Source: Methanocaldococcus lauensis (GTDB lineage: Archaea; AGJL01; Methanococci; Methanococcales; Methanocaldococcaceae). Taken from it: a stretch of 64,000 bases of DNA. The notes beneath the pieces are model-generated. The model was not told the origin of the DNA. It saw only the letters and a program-made list of their open reading frames with translations, and searched no databases. Below are positions 24,832 through 35,089 of the stretch, piece by piece. Made by a program: the position numbers and the translations under genes. Location of the stretch: positions 1,178,001 to 1,242,000 of the forward strand of contig LR792634.1 of NCBI GenBank assembly GCA_902827205.1, read 5' to 3'. Every line of letters starts with the position of its first letter. Within the stretch, counting starts at the first letter, position 1.

Positions 24832-24859
24832 GCATTACCTCGCTAACGCTCGGCAATGT
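24832..24859. repeat. Palindromic element C, copy 2
   Basis: Core CCTCGCTAACGCTCGG with arms GCATTACC and GGCAATGT that pair except at one position. It follows element B copy 3 by 12 bases, the same B-C neighbourhood as at 3.3 kb but on the opposite strand. Confidence 0.75.
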
Positions 24860-24878
24860 CTCTTAGCAAAACTTGGAC

Positions 24879-24908
24879 ATTAATTGCCCCTGAAAGGGGC
24901 AACTTAAT
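24879..24908. repeat. Strong hairpin, TTGCCCC/GGGGCAA
   Basis: TTGCCCC-TGAAA-GGGGCAA is a perfect 7-bp stem, extended outside by ATTAA and TTAAT. I find no second copy in the window. It could be a terminator-like hairpin or another member of the palindrome set. Confidence 0.6.
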
Positions 24909-24914
24909 GGACGT

Positions 24915-24946
24915 GGGGTATACCAATAGGGGGTTTCCCCCTATGG
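24915..24946. repeat. Palindromic element A, copy 5 (inverse orientation)
   Basis: Read on the minus strand: CCATAGGGGG-AAA-CCCCCTATTGG then TATACCCC (given in parts). It has an 8-bp perfect stem and lies directly beside the tRNA 3' flank. Confidence 0.8.
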
Positions 24947-24957
24947 AATAAAAAATA

Positions 24958-25029
24958 CGCCCCGGCCGGGATTCGAACCCGGGTCTTGACATCCGCAGTG
25001 TCAAAGGATATCCGCTACCCCACCGGGGC
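24958..25029 (-). tRNA. tRNA-Arg (anticodon GCG)
   Basis: A 72-base cloverleaf on the minus strand. The acceptor stem GCCCCGG pairs with CCGGGGC, followed by discriminator G with no encoded CCA. The D arm holds A14, G15, G18, G19 and A21. The anticodon stem TGACA/TGTCA closes a seven-base loop CTGCGGA, so the anticodon is GCG, reading the arginine codon CGC. The variable loop is AGAC and the T arm is CCGGG-TTCGAAT-CCCGG. There is no intron. A T-run follows the 3' end (TATTTTTTATT), suited to termination. The 3' 21 bases are repeated 180 bases downstream. Confidence 0.95.
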
Positions 25030-25080
25030 TAAAAAATAATAAAATGAATTATTAAAATAAATATCATAACCTAAATAAAA

Positions 25081-26385
25081 TTATGGAGTTAATCTCTGTC
25101 TATCTCTTGGGAATAGGACACACTCTCTAATGTTTTCTTGCTGTGTTAAAACCATTGTAAATCTATCTGCCCCTAAACCCCATCCAGCGTGTGGAGGCAT
25201 TCCATACTTAAATGCCTCTAAGTAATAAGTAAATCCATCTGGATTTAGTCCTTTTTTCTTAATATTTTCTACTAATAAATCATACTGATGAATTCTTTGA
25301 GCTCCAGAAGAGATTTCTAAATCTTTATACATTAAATCAAATGCCTTACAAACTTCTGGATTATCTTCTTTTGGCATAGTATAGAATGGTCTTGTCTCAG
25401 ATGGCCAGTCAGTTATAAAGTATAATCCTCCCATCTCATCTCCAATAGCCTTTTCAGCCTCTCTACTCAAATCTTGCCCCCAAACAATTTCAACGCCCTT
25501 AGAGTTCGCAATATCAATAGCTTCATCATATGTAATTCTATCAAACTTTTTTGGAGGTATTTCAAATTTAATTCCTAATATCTCAATCTCCTTGCTTCTA
25601 TTTTCATAGACATCTACAAATGCATTATATACAACCTTTTCCAACATTTCCATAGCATCATTATCATCAGCAAATGCCATTTCAATGTCTATTGATGTAG
25701 CTTCATTTAAATGCCTTCTTGTGTTATGTTCCTCAGCTCTAAATATAGGGGCTATTTCAAACACTCTATCCAAACCTGTAGCCATTAACATCTGTTTATA
25801 GAGTTGAGGACTCTGCCCTAAAAAAGCCTCTCTCTCAAAGTAAGATATTGGGAATAGTTCAGTTCCTCCCTCAGTGCATGATGCAACTAGCTTTGGAGTA
25901 TTTACTTCAATAAATCCTTCATTATATAGCGTTTTTCTAATGGATTTTAACATTTCATTTCTTATTTTAAATATTGCTTGTATTTTTGGCCTTCTTAAAT
26001 CTAAAAATCTGTTTTCTAACCTTGTATCTAACTCTGCTGGAACTTTTTCAGAAGGATCTAAAGGAAGAGGTCTTTGAGCAGTATTTAAAACTTCCAAATC
26101 TAATGGTAATATTTCAAATCCATTTGGTGCTTTTTCATTTGCAATAACCTTTCCTTTAATTGCAATAACATCCTCAGCTCCAAGTTTTTTTATTCTTTTA
26201 AATAACTCCTCTCCAATCTTTTGTTTTGGTGCTACTATTTGTAAAAATCCTTCTCTATCTCTCAAAATAACAAATATAATTTTACCTAACGCTCTAATTG
26301 AATGCACCCAGCCCATTACAATTACTTCTTCTCCATCCATTTCTGGCTTAATATCTGCTGAATAGTGTGTTCTTTTCCATTTCAT
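25081..26385 (-). CDS. aspS: Aspartyl-tRNA synthetase
   Basis: A 434-aa class IIb synthetase of the short archaeal type. The N-terminal OB anticodon-binding domain begins with [23 protein letters not shown]. The class II catalytic core follows: motif 2 around [15 protein letters not shown] near residue 215 and motif 3 around [13 protein letters not shown] near residue 405. The bacterial insertion domain is missing, as in archaea. Whether it is discriminating or also charges tRNA-Asn is not decided from what I can see. GGTGAG precedes the ATG. tRNA-Arg lies just downstream. Confidence 0.95.
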   Translation of the reverse strand: MKWKRTHYSADIKPEMDGEEVIVMGWVHSIRALGKIIFVILRDREGFLQIVAPKQKIGEELFKRIKKLGAEDVIAIKGKVIANEKAPNGFEILPLDLEVLNTAQRPLPLDPSEKVPAELDTRLENRFLDLRRPKIQAIFKIRNEMLKSIRKTLYNEGFIEVNTPKLVASCTEGGTELFPISYFEREAFLGQSPQLYKQMLMATGLDRVFEIAPIFRAEEHNTRRHLNEATSIDIEMAFADDNDAMEMLEKVVYNAFVDVYENRSKEIEILGIKFEIPPKKFDRITYDEAIDIANSKGVEIVWGQDLSREAEKAIGDEMGGLYFITDWPSETRPFYTMPKEDNPEVCKAFDLMYKDLEISSGAQRIHQYDLLVENIKKKGLNPDGFTYYLEAFKYGMPPHAGWGLGADRFTMVLTQQENIRECVLFPRDRQRLTP

Positions 26386-26405
26386 AATCTCACCATTTAT
26401 TAATT

Positions 26406-27833
26406 TTATTTTTCCTCTTCTTTAATTCCAATAACCTCTAATATCTTAGTTCTAATAGCTTCTTCAACTAACTTTCTTAGAGCCTCTTTGTCAGATACTG
26501 CTTTAAATATACCTAAAGGAATTTTAGCTGCTGCAGCTGTTTGATGCCCTCCCCCACCAAATGCCTTATTTAATATTTCTCCTAAGTTTAACCTCAAATC
26601 CTTAGTTCTTGCAGATATGTGTATTTCATCACCAACTATACCAAAGACGAATGTTGTAGATATTCCTTCCATTTTTAGTAAGAAATCAGCGGCTTTTGGT
26701 AGGGCATCTCTATTACTAATCTCTCCTACATAGGCTAAGGCTATGTTACCTTTAACTACTTTTCTGTTCATTATAGCTCTGGCTAATACTTCCATAACTT
26801 CAGTTGATATTTCTGGATTTTCAATCATATTTAGTAATGTAGCATCTATATAGCCCTGTAAATAAGCAGCAGCTTCAAAATCTAATTTTGACGTCTCTCT
26901 TTTAAAATAGTCAGTATCTGACTGTATTCCATAAAATAAAGCGGTTGCTAAGTTTCTTGAGGGTTCAATATTTAGCTCCATAAGATATTGAGTTAAAATC
27001 GTAGATGTTGCACCTACATTTGGTCTTATATCAACATACTCAGCAGTTAAATCAGAACTGTTATGATGATCTATAATTATATCAATTTTAGAAGGTAGTA
27101 TCGGTAACTGTTTTGATGTAGAGGTGTCAACAACAGCAATTATGCAGTAATTGTTTAAATTCACATTCTCAATATTTAAAAGATTAATACCTAACAAATT
27201 TATCATTGCCTTGTTTTCATCATATCCAATACTTCCTCCATATGCTATCTCTGCCTCTACTCCCCATTTTTCAGATATTGTTTTTAAAGCCATAGCACTG
27301 GCAATTGCATCTGGATCTGGATTTATATGAGTTAATATTAATAATGGTCTTTTACTTTCTTCTTCATTTTCTTTTTCATTAATACATTTTTTCTTACCTT
27401 CTAATAGTAGATATTTCAACCTCATCAATTTTCTTTTTAATTTTGCACTTTCAACTTCTTTTGCAATGTCTTTAGCACCACTTTCTAATATGTTTATAAC
27501 TTTATCTATATTTAAACCCATATAAATTTCATGATAGCCAGGTATAGCACGAGCAATTTTATAAGATTTAGGACTTAATTCACAAACTTTTTCTGCTATT
27601 TTTCTATTAATATCTGGATTGTTTGTTAATATTAATACAATATCTGCTTTATCTATTTCTGCTTTTTTTAATACATTTTCATCAGTAGCATCTCCAACAA
27701 TTGCTTTTATACCTTCTTTTAATAAATCATCTATATCATCAATTTTTATGTCGATTATGGTTATAGGTTCTTTATTTTTTATTAAATTTACAACTTTTTT
27801 ACCAAAAGTTCCATATCCTATTACGGTTATCAT
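26406..27833 (-). CDS. RCK (TrkA-N) domain fused to DHH-DHHA1 phosphodiesterase
   Basis: A 475-aa fusion. Residues 1-130 form a TrkA-N/RCK-type NAD- or nucleotide-binding Rossmann domain ([14 protein letters not shown], then [15 protein letters not shown]). Residues from about 165 form a DHH domain with [33 protein letters not shown] and SDTDYF, and the DHHA1 end has [15 protein letters not shown]. All metal-binding residues are present. Relatives hydrolyse short oligonucleotides or cyclic dinucleotides such as c-di-AMP, a signal tied to potassium control elsewhere, which fits the RCK domain; this link is inference. ATG at 27833 follows GTGAT. It ends 20 bases before aspS on the same strand. 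Confidence 0.87.
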   Translation of the reverse strand: MITVIGYGTFGKKVVNLIKNKEPITIIDIKIDDIDDLLKEGIKAIVGDATDENVLKKAEIDKADIVLILTNNPDINRKIAEKVCELSPKSYKIARAIPGYHEIYMGLNIDKVINILESGAKDIAKEVESAKLKRKLMRLKYLLLEGKKKCINEKENEEESKRPLLILTHINPDPDAIASAMALKTISEKWGVEAEIAYGGSIGYDENKAMINLLGINLLNIENVNLNNYCIIAVVDTSTSKQLPILPSKIDIIIDHHNSSDLTAEYVDIRPNVGATSTILTQYLMELNIEPSRNLATALFYGIQSDTDYFKRETSKLDFEAAAYLQGYIDATLLNMIENPEISTEVMEVLARAIMNRKVVKGNIALAYVGEISNRDALPKAADFLLKMEGISTTFVFGIVGDEIHISARTKDLRLNLGEILNKAFGGGGHQTAAAAKIPLGIFKAVSDKEALRKLVEEAIRTKILEVIGIKEEEK

Positions 27834-28035
27834 AGTTATCACAAAAATTTAAATTTTAATTTTATCATATTTAATTAGGAAAAAGAAATTTAGATAATAT
27901 AAAATTTCTTATGATCCTTAGAATAGACTCTATAATTAATTTTACTTACTTTTACTATGGGGCTATATATAATTTATCGAAATAGAAATTTTGCAATATA
28001 TAACTATATTCACCTATAAATTTAAATATGTTTAT

Positions 28036-28752
28036 TCATTTTAAAAATTCAATGTCTATCCTATTTTTTAAGTAATTTATTAATTTTTCAGCATATTTTA
28101 ATTTTTTTATTTTTATTTCATCACCAATTTCTATCTCACTCTTTATATTTGGTCTTGAATACTTGGTTATATAAATTCCAAAATCCATTCCCCCTAATAT
28201 TAACTTCTTAGCTTTAAAGTGATATGCTAAAAAGCAACATCTATCTCCATCTGTAAATCCTCCAAAATTAACTAAATTTTTTAGATTTAACTCTATATAA
28301 TTCGGAATTTGGCAACTACCTACAACATTTTTTAACTTTGGGACATACTCTTTAATTTTCTCGATATTATCTCCATGTGCATGAACCACTATTATTGTTC
28401 CCTTTCTATTACATTCAAATATAGCATTTAAATCTCCATCTAAATCCGAAACGATAATATCTGGAATAATTCCCTCTTCTAAAAAAGCCTTTGATGCTCC
28501 ATCAGCAACAATTATTGGAATATCTTTATTTAAATTTTTTATAATTTTTATATGTTTTTTTAATGAAGGACCTGCACCAAATATAAAAACTTCTTTCCCT
28601 TCAATGATATTTTTAAGGTTTTTTATAGGAATTTTATCAGCATTTTCTAAGAGATCATTTAATATTATTGCACTATTAATATCTTTATTTTTATCAAACC
28701 CAAAATCTTTAATAATTTTATTATAAAATATCTCCCATTCTTTCATATCCAT
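28036..28752 (-). CDS. mptE: 6-hydroxymethylpterin diphosphokinase, archaeal MptE type
   Basis: A 238-aa protein of the archaeal family that replaces bacterial FolK in tetrahydromethanopterin synthesis, transferring diphosphate from ATP to 6-hydroxymethyl-dihydropterin. FIFGAGPSLKKHIK is the nucleotide-binding loop near residue 54, followed by VADGASKAFLEEGIIPDIIVSDLDGD in parts (IIVSDLDGD near residue 98) and GGFTDGDRCCFLAYHF near residue 165. It fits the divergent neighbour mch, which acts on the same cofactor. GTGATAAT precedes the ATG. Confidence 0.88.
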   Translation of the reverse strand: MDMKEWEIFYNKIIKDFGFDKNKDINSAIILNDLLENADKIPIKNLKNIIEGKEVFIFGAGPSLKKHIKIIKNLNKDIPIIVADGASKAFLEEGIIPDIIVSDLDGDLNAIFECNRKGTIIVVHAHGDNIEKIKEYVPKLKNVVGSCQIPNYIELNLKNLVNFGGFTDGDRCCFLAYHFKAKKLILGGMDFGIYITKYSRPNIKSEIEIGDEIKIKKLKYAEKLINYLKNRIDIEFLK

Positions 28753-28904
28753 ATTATCACATTTGAGTAATTATTATTTATATTAAAGTCCTATTCAAAA
28801 CTAAATCATAAATTATAAAAACAATATTGACTTTAATAATAGATTATGTCTCCTTAATAAATTCTATTCTATATAAAAAGTTATAAATTATGTTGGTGGT
28901 ATAT

Positions 28905-29876
28905 ATGTTAAGTGTAAATAAAAAAGCCTTGGAAATCGTAAATAATATGATTTCAAAAAAAGAGGAGTTAAATATAGAAGTTATAAAATTAGAAAATGGA
29001 GCAACTGTTTTAGATTGTGGAGTTAATGTCCCCGGAAGTTGGGCAGCAGGAAAGTTATTTACAAAGGTTTGCCTTGGTGGTTTAGCTCATGTTGGTATAT
29101 CCTTATCTTCATCTGGTTTTGAAGATATAAACCTTCCATTTGTTAAAGTAAAAACATCTCATCCAGCCATTGCTACATTAGGTTCTCAAAAGGCAGGTTG
29201 GGCAGTAAAAGTTGGCAAATACTTTGCAATGGGTTCAGGACCAGCAAGAGCATTGGCTAAAAAACCTAAGAAAACTTACGAAGAAATTGAATATGAAGAT
29301 GATGCAGATGTTGCTGTTTTATGTTTAGAGGCATCAAAATTACCTAATGAAGAAGTTGCTGAGTATGTAGCAAAAGAATGTAATGTTGAGCCAGAAAATG
29401 TTTATTTATTAGTGGCTCCTACATCTTCATTGGTAGGTTCTATACAAATCAGTGGTAGAGTTGTAGAGAATGGAACATATAAAATGTTAGAGTGTTTAGA
29501 GTTTGATGTTACAAAGGTTAAATATGCCGCTGGTTTAGCTCCAATTGCCCCAATAATTGGAGATGATTTTGCTATGATGGGTGCTACAAACGATATGGTG
29601 TTATATGGAGGAATAACCTATTATCACATTAAAAGTGATGAAAATGATGATATTGAATCTCTTTGTAAGGCATTACCTTCATGTTCATCAAAAGATTATG
29701 GAAAACCATTTATGGAAGTTTTTAAATCAGCTGATTATGACTTTTACAAAATAGACAAAGGTATGTTTGCTCCAGCAGTTGTAATAATTAATGATATAAC
29801 AAACGGTAAGGTATACAAATCTGGAAAAATTAATGTTGAAGTACTTAAAAAATCATTAGGCTGGACAGAATTGTAA
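28905..29876 (+). CDS. mch: Methenyltetrahydromethanopterin cyclohydrolase
   Basis: A 323-aa enzyme of the CO2-reducing methanogenesis pathway that interconverts formyl- and methenyl-tetrahydromethanopterin in the cytoplasm. Recognised from [17 protein letters not shown] near residue 35, [17 protein letters not shown] near 80, and [12 protein letters not shown] near 225, all typical of the archaeal cyclohydrolase family. Length is normal. The frame opens at 28890, but the ribosome site GGTGGT lies inside that extension and fits the ATG at 28905. mptE is divergent, 150 bases away. Confidence 0.95.
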   Translation: MLSVNKKALEIVNNMISKKEELNIEVIKLENGATVLDCGVNVPGSWAAGKLFTKVCLGGLAHVGISLSSSGFEDINLPFVKVKTSHPAIATLGSQKAGWAVKVGKYFAMGSGPARALAKKPKKTYEEIEYEDDADVAVLCLEASKLPNEEVAEYVAKECNVEPENVYLLVAPTSSLVGSIQISGRVVENGTYKMLECLEFDVTKVKYAAGLAPIAPIIGDDFAMMGATNDMVLYGGITYYHIKSDENDDIESLCKALPSCSSKDYGKPFMEVFKSADYDFYKIDKGMFAPAVVIINDITNGKVYKSGKINVEVLKKSLGWTEL

Positions 29877-30003
29877 AATATTAAAGTATAATAATTATAT
29901 TTTTTATTAATTTTTTATTATTAAGTATTATTTTAAGTATAAAGATTAAATTTTATTTTTTATAATAAATTTTTCTTTTAAATTCATAAAATGGGGAAAG
30001 AAC

Positions 30004-30561
30004 ATGATAAAACTCCTATATGATGGAGAACTTATAAGAGAAAATGGAATAATAAAAAAAGCATCTTCATCAGTAACTTTAATCCAAACAAAAAACCACA
30101 ATATAATTGTAGATACTTCAACAAAGGATAAGAGAGAACTAATTATTAAAGAATTGGAAAAATTAAATTTATCTCCAAAAGATATTGAGATTACTATAAA
30201 TACTCATTTACATTACGATCACATTGAGAACAATTCAATATTTAAAAATGCCACATTTTATGCCTCTCCAAAAGAATTTGGATTTAATGAATATTTTGAA
30301 GATTTTAAAAAATTTAAAGATAAAGAGATTGAGATAGTTGAAACTCCAGGGCACACTTATGGTAGTATTTCAGTTATTTATAAAGATTATATCGTTGTTG
30401 GAGATGCCTCTCCTTTAAAAAATAATGTGATAAAATTAATTCCACCAAGGTTAAATGTAGATGAAAAATTAGCCCTAAAAACTTTAAAATATATTAGAAG
30501 TTTAAAAAAGAATGTAATTACTGGACACGAAGGAATTGTATATAAGGAAGAGATAATTTAA
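30004..30561 (+). CDS. Metallo-beta-lactamase-fold hydrolase
   Basis: A 185-aa protein of the metallo-beta-lactamase superfamily. The zinc motif NTHLHYDHIENN is near residue 65, the third histidine in ETPGHTYGS near 115, the bridging aspartate in VVGDASPLK near 135 and the last histidine in TGHEGIV near 178. At this size it is a single-domain member of the glyoxalase-II-like type with no extra RNA-binding domain. The substrate is unknown. A GGGGAAAG ribosome site precedes the ATG. It ends two bases from the convergent FBP aldolase/phosphatase gene. Confidence 0.85.
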   Translation: MIKLLYDGELIRENGIIKKASSSVTLIQTKNHNIIVDTSTKDKRELIIKELEKLNLSPKDIEITINTHLHYDHIENNSIFKNATFYASPKEFGFNEYFEDFKKFKDKEIEIVETPGHTYGSISVIYKDYIVVGDASPLKNNVIKLIPPRLNVDEKLALKTLKYIRSLKKNVITGHEGIVYKEEII

Positions 30562-30563
30562 AT

Positions 30564-31724
30564 TTATTCTACATCTCCTTTATCTTCTCTTTTAACTCCT
30601 CCTTCTTCAATTAACTCTAAACCTTCTAATGGTATAAATCTATCTTTTAATGCCTCTAAAACTTTTGGAACTGTTGTGTATTCCATCATAGTTGCTGGTA
30701 ATCTATGTGGTTGGAATGGACCCATTCTTCTTATTATATCTGCCATCTCTAAGGCTTTTTCTCTTGCCTTATCAAATCCTTTATCTGCGAATAAATCATT
30801 TGGTCCAATTAACATTCCATCACATATTTGGAACCCTAATGCAATAATTCTTGCAGGTCCGTCAAATCTTGTTGGAGTAGCATCTTCTTCTCCAACTGGC
30901 ATTAATGGACCCCAATGGCTACCTCTCATCCATCCTGGAACAAAGTGTGGATTGGCAAATGGTTCTAAAACCTCCCCTACTGCTGGAAATCCACTTTGGG
31001 CTCTAACAATTGCTACTGGATCGTCTTTACCAACATACTCTCCTGCTATATAGTTTAATTTTTCAGTACTAACAACGGCTGCAATTTCATTATCTTTTCT
31101 TCTATAAATTCTCTTAATAGCATATTTTTCATAATCTCCAATTAATGCTAAGAGCATATACATTTCTTCTGGGGTTTCTAAGAACACTTTTTTATGTCCT
31201 ACAACATCATGAACCTCAAATCTGAATCCTGAAATCATTGAAGGGTCAAAGACTAAACCAGCGGTATTAAATGGATCTGCAAACATTTTAAATAATGGAT
31301 AGTTAAATGCTGTTGGATCTGTTTTATCACAGCAGAAAACGACTATTGGCTCGCTCTTTCTTTCAACGAATTCCATTTCAGCACATCCTGGACCCATACC
31401 TCTAACATTTCCTGAAAAACTGTCAGATAATAAATCTTGCCCAGCACCATAAAGTTTTAACTCCTTAGCAACTTTTGTAGCTTCTTCAAATGCCTTCCAA
31501 GCCAATCCATGAACTTTTTCATTGTCACAACCTAATCTATGAGTCATAATTAAATCAATGTCATCTCCACATCTTGTAACATAATAATCTAAGATTATCT
31601 CATCAACAGCCTCTTCTAAAACACCTTCACAAGTTTCTAATAACTCATCTGGTGCTAAAGTATGTCCACACAACCCTCCAACATCTGCCTTTATAACACT
31701 TACAGTTACTTTATTGTTCTCCAT
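30564..31724 (-). CDS. fbp: Fructose-1,6-bisphosphate aldolase/phosphatase
   Basis: A 386-aa bifunctional enzyme of archaeal gluconeogenesis that condenses the triose phosphates and removes the 1-phosphate of the product at a single active site. The Mg-binding N-terminus SVIKADVGGLCGHTLA, the conserved GAGQDLLSDSFSGNVRGMGPG in parts (AGQDLLSD and NVRGMGPG near residue 100), FCCDKTDPTAFNYPLF near 150, and GWMRGSHWGPLMPV near 270 are all present. GGTGAT precedes the ATG. Together with the phosphorylase homologue it belongs to sugar-phosphate metabolism, though the genes are far apart. Confidence 0.95.
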   Translation of the reverse strand: MENNKVTVSVIKADVGGLCGHTLAPDELLETCEGVLEEAVDEIILDYYVTRCGDDIDLIMTHRLGCDNEKVHGLAWKAFEEATKVAKELKLYGAGQDLLSDSFSGNVRGMGPGCAEMEFVERKSEPIVVFCCDKTDPTAFNYPLFKMFADPFNTAGLVFDPSMISGFRFEVHDVVGHKKVFLETPEEMYMLLALIGDYEKYAIKRIYRRKDNEIAAVVSTEKLNYIAGEYVGKDDPVAIVRAQSGFPAVGEVLEPFANPHFVPGWMRGSHWGPLMPVGEEDATPTRFDGPARIIALGFQICDGMLIGPNDLFADKGFDKAREKALEMADIIRRMGPFQPHRLPATMMEYTTVPKVLEALKDRFIPLEGLELIEEGGVKREDKGDVE

Positions 31725-31973
31725 AAAATCACCTTTTGCTTTATTTTGTATTATTAATTAGATATTTTTAGATATTTATTCACAAATAGTATATAAATTT
31801 AACTTATTGACAATATAGTTGTTAAGACATTTAACTTTCTATTTTTATCTAATCATTTTTTAATTATTTAAGTTATTTCTGTAAAGCTTTGAAAAACCAA
31901 AATTAAATATTAAATAGTTAAAGTTAATATTAATTATAAAAAACTAATTAATAAATCGTTATATGGTGATATT

Positions 31974-33257
31974 TTGTTAATAGTAAAAAAAACTGAGAGA
32001 TTGGAAGGAACAGTTAAAGCTCCTCCCTCAAAGTCATATACACATAGAGCAGTTATTGGAGCTTCTTTAGCAGAGGGTAAAAGTATAATAAAAAATCCTC
32101 TCTGGGGGGAGGATTGCTTATCATCTGTCAATGGATGTCGTATGCTTGGAGCCAATATAATATTAGATAAAGAAAAAGATGAGTGGATTGTTGAAGGCGG
32201 AAAGTTAAAGACACCAGATAATGTAATAGATGTTGGAAATAGTGGAACTACATTAAGGATTTTAACCTCTATATCTTCACAAATACCAAAAGGATATGCA
32301 ATTTTGACTGGAGATGATTCAATTAGGAGGAGACCAATGCAACCATTGTTAGATGCATTAAAACAACTCAATATAGAGGCATTTTCATCAAAAATGGATG
32401 GAACTGCCCCTGTAATAGTTAAAAGTTCTAAAATTTCAGGAAATGTTGTAAAGATTAGAGGAGATATAAGTTCTCAATTTATAACATCATTAATGATGCT
32501 ACTTCCACTTAATAATGAAGACACTGAAATAATTTTAACTTCTCCATTAAAATCAAAGCCCTATATTGATGTAACAATAGACATATTAAATAAATTTGGA
32601 ATAAAAATTGATAAAACAGAAAATGGCTTTTTAGTTTATGGAAATCAAAAATATAAACCTATAAATTACATAGTTGAGGGGGATTATTCCTCTGCCTCTT
32701 ATTTAATTGCCGCAGGGGTCTTAATAAATTCAGATTTAACAATAGAAAATTTATTTTCAGATTCAAAACAGGGAGATAAGGCAATAATTAATATTGTCAA
32801 AGAAATGGGGGCAGATATTAAAGTCAAAAAAGATAAGGTTATTATTAATGGAGAGTATAACTTAGAAGGTATTGATATAGATGTTAAAGACATTCCTGAT
32901 TTAGTTCCTACCATAGCAGTTCTTGGATGCTTTGCAGAAGGGAAAACAGAAATATTTAATGGAGAACATGTAAGATTAAAAGAATGTGATAGACTTAGAG
33001 CATGTGCTGTAGAATTAAGAAAGATGGGAGCAGATATTAAAGAAAAACCAGATGGATTAATAATAAAAGGAGTAAAAAAATTAAAAGGATGTAAATTAAA
33101 TACATACAATGACCATAGGTTAGTTATGGCATTTACAGTTGCTGGTTTAAAGGCAGAGGGAGAGACAATAATTGACTATGAGGAATCTGTAAAAATATCA
33201 TTCCCATACTTTGTTGAGGTGATGAAAAGTATAGGAGCAAATATAGAAGTGACATAG
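31974..33257 (+). CDS. aroA: 3-phosphoshikimate 1-carboxyvinyltransferase (EPSP synthase)
   Basis: A 427-aa enzyme of the shikimate pathway joining PEP to shikimate-3-phosphate. The substrate motifs are PPSKSYTHRAVIG near residue 18, VGNSGTTLRIL near 88, GDDSIRRRPMQPLLDAL near 113, the catalytic region with KECDRLRACAVEL near 335 and NDHRLVMAFTVA near 380. The start is TTG at 31974, three bases after GGTGAT. The next gene, a homocitrate synthase, begins 26 bases later, then a pyruvate-kinase-domain protein, so this heads a small operon. Confidence 0.94.
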   Translation: MLIVKKTERLEGTVKAPPSKSYTHRAVIGASLAEGKSIIKNPLWGEDCLSSVNGCRMLGANIILDKEKDEWIVEGGKLKTPDNVIDVGNSGTTLRILTSISSQIPKGYAILTGDDSIRRRPMQPLLDALKQLNIEAFSSKMDGTAPVIVKSSKISGNVVKIRGDISSQFITSLMMLLPLNNEDTEIILTSPLKSKPYIDVTIDILNKFGIKIDKTENGFLVYGNQKYKPINYIVEGDYSSASYLIAAGVLINSDLTIENLFSDSKQGDKAIINIVKEMGADIKVKKDKVIINGEYNLEGIDIDVKDIPDLVPTIAVLGCFAEGKTEIFNGEHVRLKECDRLRACAVELRKMGADIKEKPDGLIIKGVKKLKGCKLNTYNDHRLVMAFTVAGLKAEGETIIDYEESVKISFPYFVEVMKSIGANIEVT

Positions 33258-33283
33258 AAAAACTTAATAGTATGGTGGGATAT

Positions 33284-34480
33284 ATGGACTTTTTATTTGA
33301 AAATAATTGGAAGGCTGTTTGTCCTTACAATCCAAAGTTAGATTTGAAGGATATTTACATATATGACACAACTCTTAGGGATGGAGAGCAAACTCCAGGG
33401 GTTTGTTTTACTAAGGAGCAGAAACTGAATATAGCCAGAAAATTAGATGAACTTGGAATAAAACAAATTGAAGCAGGATTTCCAATTGTCTCTGAAAGAG
33501 AGGCGGAAATTGTTAAAGCAATTGCAAATGAAGGATTGAATGCAGATATTTTAGCATTATGTAGAACATTAAAAAAAGATATAGATAAGGCAATTGACTG
33601 TGATGTTGATGGAATAATAACCTTTATAGCCACTTCCCCATTGCACTTAAAATATAAATTCAATGGTAAAAGTTTAGACGACATTTTAAAGATGGGAGTT
33701 GAAGCAATTGAATATGCAAAAGAACATGGATTATTTGTTGCTTTTTCAGCAGAAGATGCTACAAGAACTCCTATAGAAGATTTAATTAAAGTTCATAGAG
33801 CTGCTGAAGAATCTGGGGCGGATAGAGTTCATATTGCAGACACTGCAGGGTGTGCTACTCCCCAAAGTATGGAGTTCATATGTAAAAAGTTAAAAGAAAA
33901 TTTAAAAAAGGCTCATATTGGAGTTCATTGCCATAATGACTTTGGATTTGCAGTTATAAATTCTATATATGGTTTAATTGGAGGAGCTAAGGCTGTTTCA
34001 ACAACTGTCAATGGTATTGGGGAGAGAGCAGGAAATGCCGCATTAGAAGAGCTAATTATGGCTTTAACTGTATTATATGATGTTGATTTAGGGCTGAATT
34101 TGGAAGTTCTGCCAGAATTATGTAAGATGGTTGAAGAATATTCTGGAATAAAGTTACCAAAGAATAAACCAATAGTTGGAGAACTTGTATTTTCTCACGA
34201 AAGTGGGATTCACGTAGATGCCGTCATAGAGAATCCATTAACTTACGAGCCATTTCTTCCAGAAAAAATTGGAATTAAGAGAAATATTGTATTAGGTAAG
34301 CATTCTGGTTGTAGGGCAGTGGCATATAAATTGAAACTTATGGGTATAGAATATGATAAAGATATGCTATGTGAAATAGTTAAAAAAGTTAAAGAAAAGA
34401 GAGAAGAGGGAATATTTATAAGTGATGAAGTATTTAAAGAAATTGTTGATGAAGTTTTAAAAAAGAGAAAGGGTGAATAG
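33284..34480 (+). CDS. aksA: Homocitrate synthase (AksA type)
   Basis: A 398-aa member of the 2-isopropylmalate synthase family. [17 protein letters not shown] is at residue 25, [13 protein letters not shown] near 215, and [14 protein letters not shown] near 300. There is no C-terminal LeuA regulatory domain, so leucine-inhibited IPMS is unlikely. Its place directly after aroA is what I remember for the methanogen homocitrate synthase that starts 2-oxosuberate synthesis for coenzyme B. Citramalate synthase is the main alternative. ATG at 33284 follows GGTGGGAT. Confidence 0.82.
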   Translation: MDFLFENNWKAVCPYNPKLDLKDIYIYDTTLRDGEQTPGVCFTKEQKLNIARKLDELGIKQIEAGFPIVSEREAEIVKAIANEGLNADILALCRTLKKDIDKAIDCDVDGIITFIATSPLHLKYKFNGKSLDDILKMGVEAIEYAKEHGLFVAFSAEDATRTPIEDLIKVHRAAEESGADRVHIADTAGCATPQSMEFICKKLKENLKKAHIGVHCHNDFGFAVINSIYGLIGGAKAVSTTVNGIGERAGNAALEELIMALTVLYDVDLGLNLEVLPELCKMVEEYSGIKLPKNKPIVGELVFSHESGIHVDAVIENPLTYEPFLPEKIGIKRNIVLGKHSGCRAVAYKLKLMGIEYDKDMLCEIVKKVKEKREEGIFISDEVFKEIVDEVLKKRKGE

Positions 34481-34481
34481 T

Positions 34482-35060
34482 ATGAGACTTTTTGAATATC
34501 CTGGAAAAGAAAATACAGATAAAACTTTAAAAATAGCAGTTGAAAGAGCTAAAAAAGGAGACATAAAAAGTATTGTAGTAGCATCATCTACTGGAGAAAC
34601 TGCTAAAAAATTACTTGATTTATTGGAGAAAGAAAATTTAAATTTAAATGTGGTTGTTGTAACATATCACCAAGGATTTTATGGGGAAGATAAAATTTCA
34701 ATGAGTAAAGAAGTTGAGGAGGAATTAAAAAAGAGAGGAGCTAAGGTATTTAGAGGAACTCATGCATTGAGTGGAGTTGAGAGAGGAATATCAAATAAAT
34801 TAGGTGGCTATGGTCCTGTTCAAGTTATCGCAGAAACTTTGAGAACTTTTGGACAAGGTGTTAAAGTTTGTTATGAAATTACTATTATGGCTTGTGATGC
34901 TGGATTAATAAAAGCTAAAGAAGAGGTAATAGCTATTGGAGGCACAGGAAGAGGGGCAGATACCGCAATGGTTATAAAACCAGCTAACATGAACACATTC
35001 TTTAATATTGAGGCGAGAGAAATTTTATGTATGCCAAGATTTAAAAAGAAAAAAGAATAA
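34482..35060 (+). CDS. Pyruvate-kinase alpha/beta (C-terminal) domain-like protein
   Basis: A 192-aa protein made only of the domain that forms the C-terminal, effector-binding part of pyruvate kinase. [17 protein letters not shown] near residue 28 is the typical nucleotide/phosphate loop, and [14 protein letters not shown] near residue 152 is a second glycine-rich loop. Stand-alone versions are common in methanogens; they cannot have pyruvate kinase activity and probably bind a phosphorylated effector. GGGTGAATAG precedes the ATG, one base after the aksA stop, so it is co-transcribed with aksA. Confidence 0.78.
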   Translation: MRLFEYPGKENTDKTLKIAVERAKKGDIKSIVVASSTGETAKKLLDLLEKENLNLNVVVVTYHQGFYGEDKISMSKEVEEELKKRGAKVFRGTHALSGVERGISNKLGGYGPVQVIAETLRTFGQGVKVCYEITIMACDAGLIKAKEEVIAIGGTGRGADTAMVIKPANMNTFFNIEAREILCMPRFKKKKE

Positions 35061-35089
35061 AATTTTATTTTTAATAAAATTGGGAAAAT

